Assembly: GCF_937884665.1 (NCBI RefSeq)
Contig: NZ_CAKZYF010000171.1
Span: 1-41,927 of the forward strand
Direction of reading: 5' to 3'
From: an uncultured Allomuricauda sp.
Lineage (GTDB): Bacteria; Bacteroidota; Bacteroidia; Flavobacteriales; Flavobacteriaceae
DNA length: 41,927 nucleotides
Shown: in pieces, positions 17,432 to 25,903 of the stretch
How positions within the stretch are numbered: the first letter of the stretch is position 1
How the letters are laid out: each line of letters begins with the position of its first letter
Program-made: the position numbers and the translations under genes
Notes under the pieces: model-generated
What the model was told of the DNA's origin: nothing
Databases searched by the model: none
What the model saw: only the letters and a program-made list of their open reading frames with translations

Positions 17432-17635
17432 TTGGTGAGATTTTCGGCTTTGAAATATTATATACATGTCCGCTCCTTTTCTATACCAATTCGGGGTATT
17501 GATCGACCAACCCGCTATTTGCTGTTCAATCGAAGAAACAATGGATTTGTAGATACAAAAACCATCTAGGTCTAATTAACTCCAATCTTATTGGGCGTTT
17601 CAATTCTTTTGTTGGAGCTAAATGGATTTATTGCA

Positions 17636-18955
17636 ATGAGGAGATTTATTTTTTCATCTGGACTTTTTGTCCTGATTCTTGCCTGTAGCATAGATACTTC
17701 AGAAATACCTACACTTGAAGTAGGACAGGATTTTGCCGACTCCAATGTCAGGGTCATTTTGTTGGACACCTTTACCGTTGCTGTTTCCACCATGAGATTT
17801 GATAGCATCATCACCTCTGGTACCAACCGAATTCTTGTGGGCCAATACAAGGATAGTTTTTTCGGTAACGTAAAAGCGTCCAGTTTTTTGGAACTATCAC
17901 CACCGCTTTATGACCTTCCCTCCGATGCCGAATTGGACAGTGTGGGTCTTGTTTTGGGTTACGATAGATATTTCTACAGTGATACAACCCGGACATCCCA
18001 TCTCAACATACATCTTCTATTGGACGATTTACGAACCGATGATGATATCTTCTACAACACCAGCAAAATCCTCTTTGATTCGATACCTCTGATAACACAG
18101 ATTTATTTACCGGAACCCCGGGATGAGGATTCTTTGTTCATAAAACTGCCTTTTGCGTTTGGAGAACCGCTTTTTGAAGGGATTCGCGACAATGACATCA
18201 ATGATGTGGAGGAACTCCGGGAGACCTTTCGTGGAATTACCATCCAACCTGGAAACGATGATGATTCGAGTGTCATTGGTTTCACATCCAATTCCAGCAG
18301 GAGTTATATTCGGTTTTTCTATCGTATCCCACAAGAATTTGACGATGTGGAAAGCACGTTGGACTTTGCGATACAAACCAATGCACTAGAACCCAAAATA
18401 TTCAACCGTATTCAAAATAGTCTGTTCGACCCGGTGTTGGATACACTTATCGATCAGGAAATCAACTTGCCTTCTGTACAATCCAATAATCGAAGTTTTA
18501 TCCAGTCCGGCACGGGATATGCCTCGCGCATACAATTTCCTACGATAAAGCAGCTGTTCGACATACCTGGGGAAGGAACCATTCTCAGCGCTACCCTGCG
18601 TTTAAAACCACCACCCAGTACGTACAACGATAATCTTCCAATACGGGACTCATTGACCATATTGCTGGTAGACCAAAACAATAGGATAACCGAGCAACTA
18701 TTTTTTGGAGGTCAACCTGTATTTGGCGTGGTCAACCAAGAATTGGAGGAGTTTGACGATCTTATTTATGAAATTCCCATTGGGGTTTACGTGGATAGGG
18801 AACTGAATGAAACAAATTTTGTGGACGATGCATTCATTGTCTATCCGCCCGAATTTGGCCAAAGCGTGGACCGTGTTATTCTTGAAGGGGAGGAAGGCGA
18901 TGACTTTAGCGCCAGTTTGGTACTAACCTATGCGATTTATGATGAGGATGAATAA
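17636..18955 (+). CDS. DUF4270-family lipoprotein
   Basis: This 439-residue lipoprotein has a short signal MRRFIFSSGLFVLILAC with the modified cysteine at residue 17. The body has DUF4270 features: a region with NRILVGQYKDSFFGNVKASSF near the N-terminus, ELDSVGLVLGYDRYFYSD, then a middle block with VEELRETFRGITIQPGN, and a beta-rich C-terminal half ending in VLTYAIYDEDE. DUF4270 proteins are widespread in Bacteroidota and have no agreed function. I moved the start from an upstream TTG (17591) to the ATG at 17636 because only that gives a proper lipoprotein signal. It overlaps the next gene, an outer-membrane barrel, which suggests the two proteins form one envelope complex. The gene is divergent from the barrel/kelch/LytTR operon. 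Confidence 0.82.
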   Translation: MRRFIFSSGLFVLILACSIDTSEIPTLEVGQDFADSNVRVILLDTFTVAVSTMRFDSIITSGTNRILVGQYKDSFFGNVKASSFLELSPPLYDLPSDAELDSVGLVLGYDRYFYSDTTRTSHLNIHLLLDDLRTDDDIFYNTSKILFDSIPLITQIYLPEPRDEDSLFIKLPFAFGEPLFEGIRDNDINDVEELRETFRGITIQPGNDDDSSVIGFTSNSSRSYIRFFYRIPQEFDDVESTLDFAIQTNALEPKIFNRIQNSLFDPVLDTLIDQEINLPSVQSNNRSFIQSGTGYASRIQFPTIKQLFDIPGEGTILSATLRLKPPPSTYNDNLPIRDSLTILLVDQNNRITEQLFFGGQPVFGVVNQELEEFDDLIYEIPIGVYVDRELNETNFVDDAFIVYPPEFGQSVDRVILEGEEGDDFSASLVLTYAIYDEDE

Positions 18956-20192
18956 AGGAAAACTATGCATATGGGCAGGGTTGGTGGCCATTTACTGTTC
19001 CCATTCCCAAACCAATAGATTAACAGGCTCGCCCTACTCACTTTTCGGCCTTGGCATTGAGAGCAGTTCCAATGTTGGAAAAAATGCGGCCTTAGGTGGA
19101 GGAGGCTTTGCCTTAAATAATCCCAATGCCATAAATATTCGTAATCCTGCCTCTTTCGGGACAGAAAGCACAAACTCCTTTGTTTTCGATATTGGTTTTT
19201 TGGGGGAACTGAGCACTATTCAAAACAACACCCTTGAAGAGAACCGGCTCGCCAGTAATTTTTCCAGCTTGTCCTTTTCTGCCAACATTGACGAAAAGTC
19301 CACAGTTGCCCTGGCGGTGTTACCCTATTCGGATGTTGGCTACTCGCTTTTGGGCATTGAAAGTAATATAGAGGGTTCCTTTGATCAATTCAACAGCAAT
19401 ATTTTTGGAAGTGGGGCATTGAACAATTTCAATCTGAGCTATGGGCGAACCCTGTTCAAGGGTTTACGGTTGGGTGCCAAAATTTCATATTTGTTCGGAA
19501 ACGTCGAGGAAACTGAAATCGTGCAGAGTGGAATAAGCGGGCTTACCGTGGCAGAAACCAGCACGTACAGTGGAGTGCAATTGGGACTTGGACTGCAAGC
19601 GGACCTTACGAAACACATCAAATACGGAGGGGCCATCAATTTCCCCACGGAACTGTCAGGAACTCAAGATAGAACGGTCACTAAAATTTTAGATTTTACC
19701 CAAAGTCCGGTAGAATCTGAAACGGACATCCAGTTGGAAAAATTTGAGTTGCCCTGGGAAATCCATAATGGTATTCTCATTAATCCATGGAAAAACCTAT
19801 TTCTCAATTTTGATCATAGTTTTAGGGCCTGGGATATTACGCAACAACAGGACAACATTGGTGAGTTCGTGGACCAAAATATCTTTTCCATGGGTGCTGA
19901 GTTCAACATTGATACCAATGGTCTTAAATATATTCAAAGGATGCAATTTAGAACGGGCTATTACTATGACACGGGGTACCTATCCATTCGGGGAGAGAAC
20001 ATCTCAAGTCGCGGCATTTCATTTGGTATCGGATTTCCATTCGGTAGGGGCAATAGCTCTATGCTCAATTTTTCATACACCAATATGGATAGAGGAAGTA
20101 CCAACACGATATTGGTGCAGGAGAACATCCATTCCATAAATATCAATATTAGCCTGAAAGATATTTGGTTCTTAAAACGAAAAATCAACTAG
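18948..20192 (+). CDS. Outer-membrane beta-barrel protein linked to DUF4270
   Basis: This 414-residue exported protein has a signal peptide ending near YCSHSQ. The mature start TNRLTGSPYSLFGLG and the following GKNAALGGGGFALNNPNAIN with IRNPAS resemble the N-terminal plug of FadL-type barrels, and alternating strands follow up to WFLKRKIN. FadL-like proteins let hydrophobic molecules cross the outer membrane; whether that holds here is unknown. Four in-frame ATGs occur at 18930-18948; I chose the last because it gives the shortest normal signal peptide and only an 8-bp overlap with the DUF4270 stop. The overlap indicates translational coupling with the lipoprotein. Confidence 0.75.
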   Translation: MNKGKLCIWAGLVAIYCSHSQTNRLTGSPYSLFGLGIESSSNVGKNAALGGGGFALNNPNAINIRNPASFGTESTNSFVFDIGFLGELSTIQNNTLEENRLASNFSSLSFSANIDEKSTVALAVLPYSDVGYSLLGIESNIEGSFDQFNSNIFGSGALNNFNLSYGRTLFKGLRLGAKISYLFGNVEETEIVQSGISGLTVAETSTYSGVQLGLGLQADLTKHIKYGGAINFPTELSGTQDRTVTKILDFTQSPVESETDIQLEKFELPWEIHNGILINPWKNLFLNFDHSFRAWDITQQQDNIGEFVDQNIFSMGAEFNIDTNGLKYIQRMQFRTGYYYDTGYLSIRGENISSRGISFGIGFPFGRGNSSMLNFSYTNMDRGSTNTILVQENIHSININISLKDIWFLKRKIN

Positions 20193-20354
20193 TGCGTACA
20201 TTTTTTAGACCAACTTTTGATTATTCCCTACGACCGCCATACTCGGCTTCATCGATACATTTATCGTATTGGTCTTTGCTTTGGCTCAGTAAGTATATTT
20301 TATTCTTCCATGGCGGGCACTAGGATATAGTTTCGCTTCCATCAAGTCTTTTCT

Positions 20355-21275
20355 ATGAGAAATTTGATGGTATTTGTAGGTTTTCTGGTAATGGCATCTA
20401 GTGAAGCACAGTTGCCCATAATGCTGGGCAGTTCTAAAGAATTTGAACCCCTCAGTATCAATTATGGGCAACTTCCTGATTTAGGAAGAACCGAACTTCG
20501 AAATTATGGTATTAACCTGAACCTTGTTAAACCGCTAACCAAAGGAATTCTTGGTTTAGGGTTGGGATATCAACGTTTTGATTTCAACTTTAATGAATCC
20601 ACGAATGCCCTGGAACTTTCGACTTTTGAAAAAATGAACACCATCAATGTGGGTATTTTTTATGTAAGACCATTAAAAAACAATTGGGGACTTCTCTTTT
20701 CAGGTGGAACTGCCTTGATGTCAAACTTTGCAGCTGGTATATCGGGAGAAGATTTCGTTTTTAACGCGCTTGTTGGATTTACTAAAAAATGGGGAGATGA
20801 AAACCGAAATTCCAACTTGCTCTTCGGTGCATTTTATGGGACCCAATTTGGCGAACCTACTGTTTTTCCGGCGATATCCTTTAATCAAAAACTCAACGAA
20901 CGTTGGAGCTACTCCCTTGGCATTCCGGTAACGGGACTGACATATACAATCAATGAAACGCAAAGTATCTCTCTTCTGGCCTCACCACAAGGGATATTTG
21001 GGAATTACGCTGACGAAATCCCTGTCACCGGTAACAGGACCTTGAAAAACACCAAACTTCAGTTTAACGGAATACATACCCGACTTTCTTACCGTTTTCG
21101 GTTTACCGATAACCTGGCATTTATTGGTGAGGCGGGCCTCTTTGCAAATCCCACTTTAAAAATCCTGGATAGTGCCAATGAAGCGATTTTTGATTTTGAT
21201 CCTGAAAGTAGCACCTACTTCAATTTAGGACTTCGGTATGTCCTTCAAAAACAACAAAAAAACTCTACAAAATAA
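20355..21275 (+). CDS. DUF6268-like outer-membrane beta-barrel protein
   Basis: This 306-residue protein has a signal peptide (MRNLMVFVGFLVMASSEAQ) and a barrel of many short amphipathic strands ending in GLRYVLQKQQ. It is a distant paralogue of the barrel protein encoded at 16537-17409 on the other strand: both have a G-x-x-Y-x-T-x-F-G-x-P-x-V-x-P block followed by a block with SLG-x-P and an asparagine-rich turn. A 162-bp gap separates it from the previous gene, so it may have its own promoter. The next small gene begins two bases after its stop. Confidence 0.75.
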   Translation: MRNLMVFVGFLVMASSEAQLPIMLGSSKEFEPLSINYGQLPDLGRTELRNYGINLNLVKPLTKGILGLGLGYQRFDFNFNESTNALELSTFEKMNTINVGIFYVRPLKNNWGLLFSGGTALMSNFAAGISGEDFVFNALVGFTKKWGDENRNSNLLFGAFYGTQFGEPTVFPAISFNQKLNERWSYSLGIPVTGLTYTINETQSISLLASPQGIFGNYADEIPVTGNRTLKNTKLQFNGIHTRLSYRFRFTDNLAFIGEAGLFANPTLKILDSANEAIFDFDPESSTYFNLGLRYVLQKQQKNSTK

Positions 21276-21276
21276 T

Positions 21277-21648
21277 ATGCTCACAAAAACCAGACTTCTT
21301 GTGTTTCTCACGATAGCGATGTTGTCACTGTCGGCTTCGGGGCAAGTAAAAATGAACGCTATGGAAATGGCAGAGTATCAAAACAATTTAATGAAATCAG
21401 AATTACATCTTGATACGGCACAGTTTGAAAAAGTGGAAGAACTCAATTTAAGATACTCCAAAAAAACCGCGGAACTTTTGAACAAAGAAGGTTCGATGTT
21501 CGGGAAAATAGGCGACATGAAAAAAATCAAAAAAGCGAAATACGCGGAACTTGAACAAATCTTGACCAAAGAACAAATGGAGGTGTACGAAGATGACGTA
21601 GAACCACAAATTCGTAAAACCCTACGAAAAAAAATGTCAGAAGAATGA
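21277..21648 (+). CDS. Small exported helical protein (Spy/LTxxQ-like in layout)
   Basis: This 123-residue protein starts with a signal peptide (MLTKTRLLVFLTIAMLSLSASGQ). The rest is charged and mostly helical: MEMAEYQNNLMKSELHLDTAQFEKVEELN, a lysine-rich middle, then EQILTKEQMEVYEDD. Its LTxxQ-like turn (LTKEQ) and length recall Spy/CpxP periplasmic proteins and metal-resistance regulators often found beside RND pumps, but the similarity is weak. I use the ATG at 21277, one base after the previous stop, because the upstream extension would precede the signal peptide. It overlaps the RND adaptor gene by four bases. Confidence 0.65.
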   Translation: MLTKTRLLVFLTIAMLSLSASGQVKMNAMEMAEYQNNLMKSELHLDTAQFEKVEELNLRYSKKTAELLNKEGSMFGKIGDMKKIKKAKYAELEQILTKEQMEVYEDDVEPQIRKTLRKKMSEE

Positions 21649-22745
21649 AGAACTGGGTCAAAGTTCTATTGGGATCAGCCATTGTATTCCTTGGAATACT
21701 CGTATTTATCCTTATGCTGAAAAATGGCCGGAAACCTCAGCAGGAAGAAGTAAACAAACCAAGGAGGGTTTCAACCCGTTTGGTTGTCCCTGGGAATTTA
21801 CCTTTTGTAATAGAGGCAACAGGATCCTTAATGGCCAAAAGAAAGATAGAACTTTACAGTGAGGTTCAAGGGGTACTAATCGCTACAGCCAAGGAATTCA
21901 AAGCGGGGAATGAATTTTATAAAAACCAGACCATACTACAGGTCAATAGCGCAGAATTTGAAGCACAACTTTTAGCGAGCAGGAGTTCTTTTTTGAACAA
22001 AATTGCAAGTATGCTCCCGGATATGGAAGTTGAGTTTGCACAAAGCTCCCAAAATTGGCAGTCATATCTACAAGAATTTAAAGTGTACAGCTCTTTGGGC
22101 AACTTGCCGAAGCCCATGTCCGAATCTGAACGTTTGTTCTTGACCGGAAGAGGCATTTACGAAAACTTTTATACTGTAAAAAATCAAGAAGAAAGACTTT
22201 CAAAATATACACTGAAAGCTCCATTCAATGGGGTAGTTACCGAGTCTTTGGTCAATGAAGGAACGCTTGTACGAAGTGGACAGAAACTAGGGGAGTTTAT
22301 AGACACCACCCTATTTGAAATTAAGTTAGAAGTACCTGCCCAGTACGGTAACTATATAGAAGTTGGTAAAGAAGTTACATTGCGCACTTTGGACAATGGC
22401 CAAGAGCATCAAGGAAAAATTAGCAGGGTGAACGCAAAAATTGATCTAGATACCCAAACGATGACGGTTGTTGTCGAAATATCCGGTAAAACCCTCAAAG
22501 AGGGGCAATTCTTAAAAGGAATCATTTTTGGCGAAACAATAGAAAATGTGGTCAAAATTAACAACAATCTTCTGGTAGAAAACAATCAAGTATATGTTGT
22601 CAAAGACAGTATGCTCCAATTGCAGCCTGTTACCCCAATCAATTATTTGGGGGACAGCGTTGTGGTTCGGGGTCTTAAATCCAACACCCTATTGATTGAT
22701 AAGGTATTGGCCAATGCCTATCCTGGTATGAAAGTAGTATTCTAA
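21645..22745 (+). CDS. RND efflux membrane fusion (adaptor) protein
   Basis: This 366-residue adaptor is of the HlyD/AcrA class. A single membrane helix at about residues 5-25 anchors it. The lipoyl-like half is around IELYSEVQGVLIATAKEFKAG, a helical hairpin region lies at about 90-180, and the second lipoyl half is YTLKAPFNGVVTESLVNEG with VRSGQKLGEF. The beta-barrel and membrane-proximal parts carry LEVPAQYGNYIEVGKEV and DLDTQTMTVVVEI. It should bridge the RND permease at 22898 and the TolC protein at 25890 across the periplasm. The start overlaps the small exported-protein stop (ATGA). Confidence 0.9.
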   Translation: MKNWVKVLLGSAIVFLGILVFILMLKNGRKPQQEEVNKPRRVSTRLVVPGNLPFVIEATGSLMAKRKIELYSEVQGVLIATAKEFKAGNEFYKNQTILQVNSAEFEAQLLASRSSFLNKIASMLPDMEVEFAQSSQNWQSYLQEFKVYSSLGNLPKPMSESERLFLTGRGIYENFYTVKNQEERLSKYTLKAPFNGVVTESLVNEGTLVRSGQKLGEFIDTTLFEIKLEVPAQYGNYIEVGKEVTLRTLDNGQEHQGKISRVNAKIDLDTQTMTVVVEISGKTLKEGQFLKGIIFGETIENVVKINNNLLVENNQVYVVKDSMLQLQPVTPINYLGDSVVVRGLKSNTLLIDKVLANAYPGMKVVF

Positions 22746-22753
22746 GCACGTTT

Positions 22754-22897
22754 ACGAAGAAAAAAGTCATAGCGTATTTTAAAAAATATCCAGTGGAGGG
22801 CTAAAATTTCGTCCTCGGGTTTTTAATCTTTCGCTATTTTGGATTCCAACAACTCAACTCATCCATATTCCCACTTTCAGACCCAACCCTGATCAAC
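22754..22897 (+). other. Damaged 5' end of the RND permease gene
   Basis: In the same frame as the permease, the sequence reads KKKVIAYFKKYPVEG, a TAA stop at 22802-22804, then NFVLGFLIFRYFGF and QQLNSSIFPLSDPTLIN up to the GTG at 22898. This is the usual first cytoplasmic helix, first membrane helix and porter start of an RND permease. The expected first codon (22754-22756) is ACG, not ATG, and lies 8 bp after the adaptor stop. An A-to-T change (AAA to TAA) and a T-to-C change in ATG would explain both lesions. Confidence 0.7.
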
Positions 22898-25800
22898 GTG
22901 CAGGTTTCTTTCCCCGGTGCCTCGCCTAAAGAAGTTGAAGAGGGAGTTGTTGAGAAAATAGAGAGAAACCTAAAAGGTCTAGAAGGTATAGACCGCATTA
23001 CCTCCATCTCTAAAGAAAACTCCGGTACTGTAAGTATTGAAGTATTGACCGATTTTGACATTAATCTGGTCTTGGATGAAGTCAAAAATGCCGTAGATAA
23101 AATTCCTTCCTTTCCCATTGGTTCGGAACCTCCGGTAGTAGAAAAGGTAAAACCCACGCGTCCCGGAATATCCTTTGTTCTAGTCGGCGATAATGTGCCA
23201 TTGGGCATCCTCAAGCATACCGCCCAAGAAATAGAGGAAGATCTCTTAAGAATAGATGGTATTTCACAGGTGTCCCTTTCCGGTTTTCCAGAAGAAGAAA
23301 TACAGATTTCAGTAACAGAACCGCGATTGCGAAGTTTAGATGTAACCTTTGACCAAATTTCAAATTCAATTTCCAACGCCAATGTTTTGGTCACTGGCGG
23401 CAGCGTTAAAACCAGCAACGAAGAATATACGCTTCGAGCAGAAAACGAGGTGAAGTATGCAGATAAATTGGGAGATATTGTGGTCAAATACAATGCTTCA
23501 GGAGGCAAAGTCCTGCTTAGGGATGTGGCGAATGCCATTGACACGTTTAACGAATCTCCAGACCTGATAAAATTCAATGGTAAAACCGCCATTGCAATTG
23601 CCATAACAAATACGAATTCAGAGGATCTTATCGGAAGTGCCGAGGCGGCTAGAAAGTATCGCGAAGCATTTAACGCCAAACACGACAATCTAGCTCTAGA
23701 AATCACTTCAGATTTTTCGGTGGTTATCGAGGACCGAATTGCACTTCTTTTGGAAAATGCCATTCTCGGAATGATTTTGGTTCTGCTCCTTCTCTCCTTT
23801 TTTCTGAGACCCCGTGTGGCATTTTGGGTCGCTTTTGGACTTCCAATTTCATTTTTTGGGATGTTTATCCTTCTCCCACATTTTAACGTGACCTTGAACA
23901 TGCTATCCCTTTTTGGAATGATACTGGTCATTGGCATTTTAGTGGATGATGGGATTGTCATTGCAGAAAACATCTACTCCCGGCACGAAAAGGGAGAATC
24001 ACATATTAAGGCAGCTGTAAACGGAACCATGGATGTTCTCGTACCCATATTGGCAGCTATTGCTACCACCATTTTGTCTTTTTCCATTTTCTTTTTTCTA
24101 GATGGACAAGTGGGCTCTTTCTTCGGGGATATAGCTGCTGTTGTTGCCATAACCCTGGCCGTTTCACTTATTGAGGCACTGATAATTCTGCCGTCACATT
24201 TAGCGCATTCCAAGGATTTGGAAAGGGAATCAAAGACGTACAAGTTCAATGTTTGGGGAAACAGCCTCATACGGTTCTTGAGGGACAGGCTTTATTCTCC
24301 AGCGCTACGGTTCACTTTAAAAAATAAATTTATTTCGTTTTGTACGCTTTTGTTCTTCTTTATTTTGACCTTGGGAGCCTTTGCCTCCGGGATAATTAAA
24401 TTGACCTTTTTCCCAAACAACGCGAGCGACCAGATTACGATTACCATCAATACCCCACAAGGAACCGGAGAGCGGGTCACTGATTCCCTCAGCATCTATG
24501 TAGAAGAAAAAATTTGGAAAGTGAATCAGGAGCTGGGCAAAAATGGACTTGGGAATCCGCACATCCAATCCTCTTTAAGGAAAGTGGGACCTAGTAGTTC
24601 ACAGTCCTCAATTACCTTGAATCTAGCCCCAAGTGAAACCAGGACGTTGTCCTCATCGGACATAGCTAATCGTATCCGTGAAGAAGTTGGTGAAATACCT
24701 ATGGCAGAGGAATTGAGTTTCGATTCCGGGAGAAATGTAGGCGGTAAACCCATTTCAATATCGCTCCAATCCAAAAACCTGGAAAGTTTGGAGCAAGCTA
24801 AAGCGATTGTCTACGCCGAGCTTAGAAAAAATCAGGACATCAAGGATATTGTGGATACAAGTCCACAGGGAGGCAAGGAATTAAAGCTGGAACTCAAGGA
24901 AAATGCAGAACTTATGGGAGTCACTTGGAACGACCTTATGGGACAAGTTCGCAGTGCTTTCTTTGGAAAAGAAGTACAACGCGTACAGCGCGGACAGGAT
25001 GAGGTCAAAATATGGGTACGGTACGGTCCCAGTGATCGCTCCAGCCTAAACGATGTTCAAAACATACAGATTTCATCCCCAAAAGGACGAATTCCGCTTT
25101 CCGAGATTGCGACTTTTAGTGTACAAAGAGGTGAGGTTTCCATAAACCATCTAGACGGGATGCGGGAAGTTACCATAGAAGCCGACTTGGCAAATCCCAA
25201 GGCAAGTCCTACCGAAATTATGCAAGATTTGACCACTCGAATACCCCTACTACTTAAAGATAGCTACTCGGATGTAAATCTAGGTACAGAGGGACAAAAT
25301 CGTGAAGTGGACCGTATTACGGAATCAGCCACTAAAGTTCTTCCACTTATCATTTTTTTAATCTACGTTACCATTGTTTTTGCATTCCGGTCGTACAGCC
25401 AACCCCTTATCCTTTTGGCCATAGTCCCTTTTTGCCTTATCGGGGTCGCTTGGGGGCATTGGATACATGGCTTCCCGATGAGCATTCTTTCTTATTTGGG
25501 CATTATCGGACTTATAGGGATTGTAGTAATTGATGGCTTGGTCTTTACGGGGAGGTTCAACGATTTTTTAAAAGAAGGTCTTCCCTTTGATGAAGCACTT
25601 TATGAGACGGGGCGAGCACGTTTCCGAGCAATTTTCCTTACCTCCATTACCACGATTGCGGGACTCGCCCCTTTAATGCTGGAACGTAGTCTCCAAGCGC
25701 AGTTTTTGATTCCCATGGCCATTTCCATATCCTACGGCATTGCTGTTGCCACTTTGCTCACGCTTTTCTTGTTGCCTATCCTTTTGTCAGTTTCGAATGG

Positions 25801-25903
25801 TATAAAGGTTTTTGCAAATTATCTCATAACTGGAAAAAAACCAGCTCGGGAAGAAGTGGAACGTGCCATTAAAGAATTAAAAGTGGACCATGTTGATATT
25901 TAG
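22898..25903 (+). CDS. RND efflux transporter permease, 5'-truncated frame
   Basis: The open frame gives 1001 residues of an RND pump (AcrB/HAE-type): porter domain with VSFPGASPKEVEEGVVEKIE, membrane block one including GILVDDGIVIAENIYSRHE (Asp350-Asp351, the proton-relay pair of helix 4), a second porter domain, and membrane block two with SYLGIIGLIGIVVIDGLVF. It uses proton motive force to expel substrates through the adaptor and TolC. The first membrane helix lies upstream of this GTG, in a stretch with a stop codon and no ATG, so the protein made from 22898 would lack it and probably not insert correctly. The gene may be a recent pseudogene, or the stop may be a sequence error. Its 3' end overlaps the TolC gene by 14 bases. 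Confidence 0.85.
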   Translation: MQVSFPGASPKEVEEGVVEKIERNLKGLEGIDRITSISKENSGTVSIEVLTDFDINLVLDEVKNAVDKIPSFPIGSEPPVVEKVKPTRPGISFVLVGDNVPLGILKHTAQEIEEDLLRIDGISQVSLSGFPEEEIQISVTEPRLRSLDVTFDQISNSISNANVLVTGGSVKTSNEEYTLRAENEVKYADKLGDIVVKYNASGGKVLLRDVANAIDTFNESPDLIKFNGKTAIAIAITNTNSEDLIGSAEAARKYREAFNAKHDNLALEITSDFSVVIEDRIALLLENAILGMILVLLLLSFFLRPRVAFWVAFGLPISFFGMFILLPHFNVTLNMLSLFGMILVIGILVDDGIVIAENIYSRHEKGESHIKAAVNGTMDVLVPILAAIATTILSFSIFFFLDGQVGSFFGDIAAVVAITLAVSLIEALIILPSHLAHSKDLERESKTYKFNVWGNSLIRFLRDRLYSPALRFTLKNKFISFCTLLFFFILTLGAFASGIIKLTFFPNNASDQITITINTPQGTGERVTDSLSIYVEEKIWKVNQELGKNGLGNPHIQSSLRKVGPSSSQSSITLNLAPSETRTLSSSDIANRIREEVGEIPMAEELSFDSGRNVGGKPISISLQSKNLESLEQAKAIVYAELRKNQDIKDIVDTSPQGGKELKLELKENAELMGVTWNDLMGQVRSAFFGKEVQRVQRGQDEVKIWVRYGPSDRSSLNDVQNIQISSPKGRIPLSEIATFSVQRGEVSINHLDGMREVTIEADLANPKASPTEIMQDLTTRIPLLLKDSYSDVNLGTEGQNREVDRITESATKVLPLIIFLIYVTIVFAFRSYSQPLILLAIVPFCLIGVAWGHWIHGFPMSILSYLGIIGLIGIVVIDGLVFTGRFNDFLKEGLPFDEALYETGRARFRAIFLTSITTIAGLAPLMLERSLQAQFLIPMAISISYGIAVATLLTLFLLPILLSVSNGIKVFANYLITGKKPAREEVERAIKELKVDHVDI

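Noticed and set aside
17483-17616. Short inverted repeats (ATACC/GGTAT and CTCCAA/TTGGAG) in the divergent region before the DUF4270 gene
   Set aside because: Arms of five or six bases are expected by chance in a region this long, and I could not see the paired direct repeats that LytTR regulators use.
22834-23973. A 379-codon open frame on the minus strand opposite the RND permease
   Set aside because: Its product is serine/arginine-rich with no known motifs, and it lies entirely opposite a well-supported RND coding frame. It is a shadow of that gene's codon pattern.
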